Source: Chitinophaga pendula (GTDB lineage: Bacteria > Bacteroidota > Bacteroidia > Chitinophagales > Chitinophagaceae). From it: 64,000 nucleotides of DNA. Under the pieces are notes generated by a model. The model ran no database searches, had not been told where the DNA came from, and was given only the letters and a program-made list of their open reading frames with translations. Made by a program: the position numbers and the translations under genes. The stretch covers positions 7,599,440-7,663,439 of the forward strand of contig NZ_CP077769.1 of the NCBI RefSeq assembly GCF_020386615.1, in the 5' to 3' direction. This document shows, in pieces, positions 63,501 to 64,000 of this stretch (position 1 is its first letter; every line of letters starts with the position of its first letter).

Positions 63501-64000
63501 GTGCTGGACCTGCTGACAGATTATCCACGTTCCCAGGAGCAGGGCGTAAATGGAGCTTTGTTACAGCAGCGTGTAGGTACTGATATAACGAGTGTATTAT
63601 CTGGTATGGCACAAAAACATGGGGTAACCATGTTTATGACTTTGCTGGCAGCCTTTAAGGTGCTGTTGTATCGTTATACGGGTCAGGCAGATATTTGTGT
63701 GGGTACGCCAATTGCTGGTCGTCAGCAACAGGAAGTAGAACCACTGATCGGCTTTTTTGTGAACACGCTGGCGCTGCGTACGCAGCTGAATGGATCAGCA
63801 AGTTTTATATCGCTATTAGATACTGTACGTCAAATGACCCTGTCGGCATATGAACACCAGGATGTGCCATTTGAGAAGGTGGTAGAGGCGGTGTCGACCG
63901 CACGGGACATGAGCCGTACGCCACTGTTCCAGACGCTGTTTTCGGTTCAGCAGGTGGTGTCGATCGGCCAGCAGGTTACTGCACAGAATGCTGCACAGAA
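44790..64000 (+). CDS. NRPS giant, 5' part: half-C-A-T-(C-A-T)x5-C...
   Basis: Open from ATG 44790 to the window end (6403 codons, unfinished); the frame agrees at every domain landmark checked. Half-C: ~1-245. A1 (406), pocket DGFFFGVTF, Ile-like. T1 GGDSI (Ser801). A divergent C (HHAVMDGWS, 1014). A2 (1485), loop TGAAKG, pocket DALIMGGVI, hydrophobic. T2 GGNS (1869). C3 (2054). A3 (2533), pocket DIWEVTGDR, unassigned. T3 (2921). C4 (3096). A4 (3563), DAFWMGGVL, Val-like. T4 (3945). C5 (4120). A5 (4588), DVFWLGGTF, Val-like. T5 (4970). C6 (5145), reading HHIAFDAWS with Ala for Gly. A6 (5612), DAEHIGKIS, unassigned. T6 (5993). C7 (6168) is cut by the window end. Units from T3 onward form a tandem repeat of about 3072 bp. 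No E, MT or TE domain is seen in the visible part. Confidence 0.95.
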   Translation, partial: MIYQQQATFEYWADLVLTHREKTTYRKYTDLPVMQQQVTFGFNSILEERWHAVTKGDEYAEFVILISGIFTLLGYYQHRPMLLACPGIRYKSEPPTPDQLLFIQYSTGKEDTFREVVNAMKQQLKLLLEHRRYDFGKLLTLLKENYEEKTADLYEVGVVHHSLHHPTAYHADRFALLFMFGQRNGLHEITISYDSNSYTTDLIHRIGTQLPYLLQQVLGDAGRPLQQLLPLIPEELDELAIRFNDTRTSYPVDQSIVTLFDNTAALHGDRIAVQDSDGTMTYSVLKERVHMLGAHLPEAFDIRHGDRVGILVEPGVDMVIAILAILKAGAAYVPLDPGLPAERIRHIAEDTSIRLVITRADLLGILAGYYQGPLFAIDIQLDMLEYSGDIRWPHVQATDTAYIMYTSGSTGTPKGIAIRHQGVVRLVRDTNYVTIRPEDHILQLSNYAFDGSVFDIFGALLNGACLHIAGKVAGMSMQQFAKVLAERQINIAFMTTALFNLLVEAVPESIRGFDKLFFGGEEASVMHVRKALEYIRTDSSIVHVYGPTESTTFATYYEVGHVDADQTRIPIGRPLANTSVYVLNEQLLPVPAGVPGRIYVGGDGLASGYWQQPELTAARFILADNTFFNHVRLYDTGDMGRQLPGGDIEFMGRNDGQIKIRGHRIETGEIEHALLGYEGLKEVKVTVERTEDGGRHLVAYFTGGNVIYPDVLKQYLSGSLPAYMVPLFFRQLDLLPLNQNGKVDTTQLRSAVVLNAQENEAASFEAPVTELEIAIADIWQAQLNIEAISVRDNFFSLGGDSIKAIRVVSRINEQLQLGVEIKDIFLYQDIHGLAAYISRMPAPYDAAAQQEVLTYLDALRARVLQEAPAAAAAWEEVFPMSDIQKGMIYYSELETDSVVYLVQMYKQVRFPVFDLEILKYTLYLLAHKHPILRTSFDLSSYEVPVQIVWKDIAIAEKLSFEDLSMYDRAHQKKRLEEVLAQDCVQKFRLQEKGLWRIGVYQLGEQEYGLLLLFHHAVMDGWSDASLLAELGETYMALLSDASYQPIPLQATYRDYVTEQLRLKATASMKTYWAQVLDGYQKMSLPLGKRIDDTLFRGQKDQHHFALTPVIIDEVDTLGLRYKLDKKNIYYTAFLLLLAATTNSRDMLVGRVTHNRPEVKDSDKLIGCFLNAIPNRHRLSPQDTLLDIVQQVHRYLSEQKQYEKYSFFEIVGLSGDAAGYNPLFDITFGFLEFHVLDTMSAELEEQAPLVIGSGSTNTFFDFIVEKSGADVWVSMNVAAGVYKKAELRRLETYYTAILQRIAGHINDVFRITDILDETERHELLYNSNNTAIQLAAYPDVLAVISDVAMQYPESTALLTANGGVAYRTLIQQALTMAQLLAEKYDIKKGDRIGVRMRNTATAVPFILGILYCRAVYVPLNSKDPALRAGEIATNAGIAVIITDMEDEIIGTPLLQADLRLLTTSAGMPLAPVEDNDPGDAAYIIHTSGSTGAAKGVIGTHANLLYLGLYQRDYLALRPGAGMLQFANLTFDASILEIFPVLCGGGTLMIPAPEVKEDPASLSLFLENYRPEVAILPPVILPLLQVSALSVLRILMTGGETPAIQDVLPLLPYLKYINGYGVTEGTVISAAYEANEQLAQRQQVPIGRPLGNQQLYILSEELELLPAGVPGELCISGAGVAAGYMHQPELSAARFVPHPFLEGQRLYRTGDWAYRDEEGQLIFAGRRDQQLKISGYRIELGEIENVLHRSPGVRQAAVVPVKSRNGHQQLIACIVPGEGYEKIRVMDFLTGRLPEYMVPAVFVSLEELPLTTNGKVDRKALTALKADSYTSDNFVAPRNEGERQLSAIWSSLLPVAQVGVHDHFFELGGNSLSAMRMVAAIRNAVGIEVSIRSVFRYPTIALLHEHIVSLHDIQVLPEITPQPADTNLPLSFSQERFWFIHQLEGSIQYHIPLILKLSGEVNIPALSFAIREVVNRHAVLRTVIREVAGLPSQHILEKDSWGWTICEAASAIVPQGEQALMQAALYTPFDLTTDHMLKGYLWKAASEGWLLLLVIHHIAADGWSVSILEREITALYDGFVAGYVPALPVLPIQYVDYAIWQRRYLSGKVMDDQLAYWHHQLEGLVLQELPADLPRPVVKSIAGATVRKVVAPALTAQLERWSREQEATLFMTLLGVFNVLLYRYSGQQDICVGTPVAGRTRQETEGLVGAFVNTLALRTRLNREASFVQLLSDIRQMTLAAFDHQDVPFERVVEVLQIPRDISRNPLFEVMFNLQDMPVVSVDIPVTSGTLQSTEIYAPATTTIFDISLDVAVTGDGLLLSLTYCTDLYHQETAARMLVHYERLLEAILADAGQPVGMLPMLTAVEASQLLHQPVVASLFPADSTVIQLIEQQVRQRADAVAVQCGANSYTYAELNKYANRLARRLQRGGTSNSRPVILLMDRAAEVLPGVLGILKAGGIYVPVDPTYPIARLQYILSDTGAACIVTQAHYAAMVKDMGASIITMEEITGAEDAELDTDLGLTVTPDDLCYLIYTSGSTGMPKGVMVEHAGMLNHIASKIAGFGLTADCRIAQTGPLTFDISVWQLLTALVAGGTTVVYPQDLIYTPELLLPQVASDCITVLELVPSYLDAVLEDETISDLTALKYLVVTGEAANPGVLHKWFARYPANPVVNGYGPTEAADRVSHYFMHAFPGWNSIPIGQPIPGMSIYIVDEFGALCPPGVRGEIWIGGPGVARGYWRDRERTAQSFLYDRFGHNRIYRTGDLGRWSAAGQLLYLGRIDHQVKIQGRRIEPAEIESVVIQHPTVHQCLVTVVQTVENTQLVCYIVSTSEFDEGVVMEYLGAHLPEHMIPRIWMVLAAFPLNANGKIDRRSLPVPDIAARLSSGYVAPRDVTEQVLADIWSHLLGLPRVGIDDNFFALGGHSLLGMRLVAAIRQRLQVEISVRDIFLYPTIAGLSGQIETSGGSLLLPAIAPRTSDEALPLSFAQERLWFIDRLQGSIPYHIPQLLPLPADIDVALLAAAIRDVIGRHEVLRTVIVEEAGVGYQQIRAADGWEMGQCVITSIEAYINEPFTLTQDYLLRAAIVEQGDGKRLLLLVVHHIAFDGWSAGILQEELWESYEARRDQRVSSLSPLAIQYADYALWQRKYLSGEILDTRLSYWKQQLTDVPILDLHTDYIRPHEQSIRGHLLHKKVSASTGQALSVLSQQEGTTLFMTLLAVFKVLLYRYTGQDDICVGSPVAGRRQQEVEPLIGFFVNMLALRSRFDGQWQFTRLLREVREVTLDAYTHQDIPFEKIVDAIDITRDISRTPVFQVLFSLQQVSALGEVAITPGSDTAKFDIYLDVTVAAEGILLSLNYCSDLFSLDTMERFLDRYVHLLEAIAADAGQSLDQLPLSAPAALHQLQYDFNNTAATYPDNSDLIDMFLEQVRLYPDRLALVFEDERITYSMLEDRTARLAGYLRTRVPGGSRIGVLMDGSAAMIITILGIIRHGSAYVPLDPAYPAGRLAYMIADSDIHTVITHAGTGVPSGVGEQVQWLLWEEIQAAVAASAPWDGTTNIDTLAYIIYTSGSTGQPKGVMVNHGNIVSLVKGVTYASFTDQVLLATGSPSFDASTFEYWGMLLNGGQLVMCPRAVLTDIPRLREVLVAHSVSMLWCTAGWFNELIETDVHIFDTVTTVMTGAERLSVQHVNRYLSAFPGRSLINGYGPTENTVLSLAYHITSPSAQDIPIGVPLENRTAYILDVHGNLCDIGIAGEICVGGVGLSPGYWNNPSLTAARFVDIPGLGLVYRTGDRGRWQADGNISYLGRIDEQVKLRGYRIELGEIEHVLQGYAGVQQAVVVVSGSGVQRQLVGYVVPEDVNVSTLESWMRDRLPAYMLPSLLLPIAAIPLTANGKIDRRSLSELDVVERETGTYAPPRNATEEILAGIWSELLDLPRVGIHDNFFVLGGHSLLAMRLVSAIRQHLAAEISVRDIFLHSTIAGLSGQVVAASGRLLLPAIQPRTSDEALPLSFAQERLWFIDRLQGSVQYHIPQLVPLPAETDAALLALAIRDVIERHEVLRTVIVEEAGIGYQQIRSAERWALDNCAVTAIDEYIQQPFDLGQDYLLRAAMVEQEDGTQLLLLVVHHIAFDGWSDGILLQELWESYTARQEQRISSLSPLAIQYADYALWQRRYLSGDTLAARLSYWKQQLVDVPVLDLLTDYPRAQEQSVNGALIQQRVGTDVMAALSGISQEHGVTMFMTLLTAFKVLLYRYTGQEDICVGTPIAGRQQKEVEPLIGFFVNTLALRTQLSGSASFISLLDTVRQMTLSAYEHQDVPFEKVVEAVSTARDMSRTPLFQTLFSVQQVVSIGQEATVQTGAVTAKFDISLDVMIADDGLLFSLNYSSDLFRADTMQRFLDRYVHLLAAIAEDAGQSLDQLPLSAPAALQQLTYDFNNTAAAYPDGSNLVDLFREQVRLYPERLALVFEEERISYGMLEDRTARLAGYLRRRVPGGSRIGVLMDGSAAMIITILGIIRHGSAYVPLDPAYPAGRLAYMIADSDIHTVITHAGIGIPSGVGEHVQWLLWEDIQPAVAMSAPWDGSTDIDTLAYIIYTSGSTGQPKGVMVNHGNIVSLVKGVTYVSFADQILLATCSPSFDVSTFEYWGMLLNGGQLVMCPRAVLTDIPRLREVLVANRVSMLWCTAGWFNELVETDIHVFDTVTTVLAGGERLSVQHVNRYLSAFPGRSLINGYGPTENTTFSLTYCINSPSAQEIPIGFPLENRTAYILDVHGNLCDIGIAGEICVGGVGLSPGYWNNPSLTAARFVDIPGLGLVYRTGDRGRWQADGRVEYLGRMDEQIKLRGYRIELGEIEHVLQRYTGVQQAVVVVSGSGVQRQLVGYVVPDDVNVSALEGWIQDRLPAYMLPSLLLPIAAIPLTANGKIDRRSLSQLDVVARETGTYTAPRNAMEEILAGIWSELLGLARVGIYDNFFVLGGHSLLAMRLVSAIRQHLQSEISVRDIFLYPTIAGLSGQVAAASGSLLLPAIQPRTSDEALPLSFAQERLWFIDRLQGSVQYHIPQLLPLPAETDAVLLALAIRDVIERHEVLRTVIIEEAGIGYQQIRSAEGWVLDNCAVTVIDEYIQQPFDLGQDYLLRAAMVDQEDGSQLLLLVVHHIAFDAWSVNILLQELWKYYAARRDQLELSLSPLTIQYADYALWQRTYLSGASLDARLAYWKEQLADVPVLDLYTDHVRPQVQRTSGNVLERQVGVSVRNTLSALSHQEGTTMFMTLLAAFKVLLYRYTGQDDICVGTPVAGRRQQEVEPLIGFFVNMLALRSRFEGGWSFRRLLQEVREVTLDAYAHQDVPFEKVVEAVEASRDISRTPLFQVLFSLQHAGGLGTSDESADSERAVHARFDLSLHVVDTPDGLWLSLTYCSDLYRSDTMDGMLDQYLVLLESLCADAGQTLSTVRLHRASAVAELQDLSRNAIALTGGDQTLVDLFEEQVRLSGDATALIYEEERVSYAALYTRSCALSVQLRNAGVGVGQLVPVCQERSVDMIVSILGILLAGGAYVPLSAREPQERLWRMLDSTGSGVVVSSGDLSQLFEGRGEVVICSDHVVMTAGYVPVLISSDDTAYVIYTSGSSGTPKGVHISHRSIVNYILGQRRYYGVDSSDRILQFSPYTFDASVEQIFLALLSGAVLVLFREGLQLDTAGFERLLYDQGITHLHATPGFLDTLRVGVYNGLRRVISGGELCSVDLAERWRETVVFYNKYGPTEATISVLCFNCSASAELDYRQLPIGRPLANTEVYILDQVGGLLPVGVPGEICIGGVQLAKGYHEDAVLTGAKFVEVPGLGLLYRTGDRGRWLTTGDVAYLGRMDEQLKLRGYRIETGEIEQVLQRCPGVEQAVVVLQGSGVHRQLVGYVVPEDVDRGLLEDWLSSQLPVYMHPSLLLSVSSLPLTRNGKIDRKQLSSREVVSTVAETYVAATTATEQVLVGIWLELLDVQRLGINDNFFSLGGHSLLAMRLVSAIRQHLQTEISVRDIFLYPTIAGLSVQIEAGSGNMLLPVIQPRTSDEMLPLSFSQERLWFIDRLQGSVQYHIPQLVPLPVETDAALLAEAIRDVIGRHEVLRTVIIEQAGIGYQQIRAAEDWIMDNCAVSAVDEYIQQPFDLRQDYPLRAAIVEQEDGIQLLLLVVHHIAFDGWSDGILLHELWESYTARLEQRVSSLSPLAIQYADYALWQRKYLSGDTLAVRLSYWREQLVDVPVLDLLTDYPRSQEQGVNGALLQQRVGTDITSVLSGMAQKHGVTMFMTLLAAFKVLLYRYTGQADICVGTPIAGRQQQEVEPLIGFFVNTLALRTQLNGSASFISLLDTVRQMTLSAYEHQDVPFEKVVEAVSTARDMSRTPLFQTLFSVQQVVSIGQQVTAQNAAQ
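47400..48730 (+). other. Divergent C domain after GGDS carrier (Ile-like donor)
   Basis: Begins FPMSDIQKGMIYYS, with catalytic HHAVMDGWS and C-lobe THNRPEVKDSDKLIGCFLN and SFFEIVG. These features are shared with the C domain at 21070 and not with the other C domains here. The dual E/C HHxxxxxGD signature is absent. Confidence 0.7.
53445..56516 (+). repeat. Tandem NRPS unit 1 (T-C-A), 3072 bp
   Basis: The first unit of the T-C-A array, carrying T3, C4 and A4. Its T and C parts align residue by residue with the next units (LLPAI.PRTSDEALPLSF, ERLWFIDRLQGS, VVHHIAFDGWS). The distance from its carrier Ser codon (53550) to the next (56622) is 3072 bp. Confidence 0.88.
56517..59591 (+). repeat. 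Tandem NRPS unit 2 (T-C-A), 3075 bp
   Basis: Carries T4, C5 and A5. A5 is a near copy of A4: long identical stretches occur exactly 3075 bp apart, for example around 55834 and 58909. The most diagnostic A4/A5 differences lie in the pocket (Ala/Val at 236, Met/Leu at 299, VL/TF at 330-331). Confidence 0.9.
57480..57860 (+). repeat. C5 C-lobe, near-identical to C7 copy
   Basis: This stretch matches 63624-64000 with only a few silent or conservative changes in the best ~230 bp (from the EPLIGFFVNTLALR region to the FSVQQVVSIG region). Neighbouring C domains C4 and C6 differ clearly there. The 6144 bp offset spans two repeat units. Confidence 0.85.
59592..62660 (+). repeat. Tandem NRPS unit 3 (T-C-A), 3069 bp
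   Basis: Carries T5, C6 and A6. T5 and the N-lobe of C6 closely match unit 2. The C-lobe of C6 is closer to that of C4. The core of A6 differs from A4/A5, but its C-terminal subdomain (GLGLLYRTGDRGRW, RQLVGYVVPEDV) matches them again. This gives a mosaic unit. Confidence 0.88.
62661..64000 (+). repeat. Tandem NRPS unit 4 (T-C...), cut by window end
   Basis: Carries T6 and most of C7. The catalytic His codons of C5 (57147) and C7 (63291) lie 6144 bp apart, exactly two repeat units. The C-lobe is nearly identical to that of C5. Confidence 0.88.
63624..64000 (+). repeat. C7 C-lobe, near-identical to C5 copy
   Basis: Partner of the segment at 57480. Even third-codon positions are mostly shared, which points to recent duplication or gene conversion rather than selection on the protein. 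Confidence 0.85.

Noticed and set aside
53445..64000. CRISPR array, IS element or other mobile origin for the repeats
   Set aside because: The repeats are in-frame parts of one synthetase with module-length period, with no spacers, transposase or terminal inverted repeats.

Overview
The window lies entirely inside one very large nonribosomal peptide synthetase (NRPS) / polyketide hybrid cluster. All nine genes are on the + strand, with gaps of at most 53 bp or short overlaps, so they read as a single operon. Both edges cut through NRPS genes. The cluster therefore starts upstream and ends downstream, and no starter, thioesterase, transporter, phosphopantetheinyl transferase or regulator is visible. 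Moderate GC, no consistent Shine-Dalgarno boxes before the ATGs, and the general style of the enzymes suggest a Bacteroidota host. A Chitinophaga-like organism is my guess; no rRNA or housekeeping gene is present to confirm it.

Layout: (1) 1-2000, end of an NRPS, C(partial)-A-T, Pro-like pocket. (2) 1997-6727, TubC-type docking domain-C-A-T-E, Asn pocket, so D-Asn. (3) 6776-7588, cupin_8/JmjC-type Fe(II)/2-oxoglutarate dioxygenase. (4) 7623-18434, C-A-T-C-A-T-C-A-T-C. (5) 18488-24271, half-C-A-T-C-A-T, Thr and Asp pockets. (6) 24283-32787, KS-degenerate AT-KR-ACP-C-A-T-C. (7) 32799-34433, radical SAM protein of the PhpK-like, B12-binding type. (8) 34446-44753, half-C-A-T-C-A-T-C-A-T-C. (9) 44790->64000, half-C-A-T followed by five C-A-T units and the start of another C; open at the window end after 6403 codons.

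In total there are 17 A domains, 18 carrier domains, one epimerase and one PKS extension step. Pocket residues aligned by eye to the GrsA Phe positions suggest this partial order: Pro-like, D-Asn, unknown, atypical (Asp235 replaced by Cys), Leu, Thr, Asp, +C2 ketide reduced to a beta-hydroxy (statine-like) unit, atypical (same Cys pocket), Asn, Ile-like, Orn/Dab-like, Ile-like, hydrophobic, unknown, Val-like, Val-like, unknown, and further residues downstream. The dioxygenase and the radical SAM enzyme probably tailor the peptide.

Most unusual points: three consecutive protein junctions are split as 'full C at the end of one protein / C-terminal half of a C domain at the start of the next'. 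Most proteins end in a short strand-like hydrophobic tail. The PKS module carries a collapsed AT. Two paralogous A domains have lost both Asp235 and the A3-motif Lys. Carrier domains with GGDS occur only before non-standard partners. The last 10.5 kb is a tandem array of T-C-A units of about 3072 bp, with signs of gene conversion and A-subdomain swapping.
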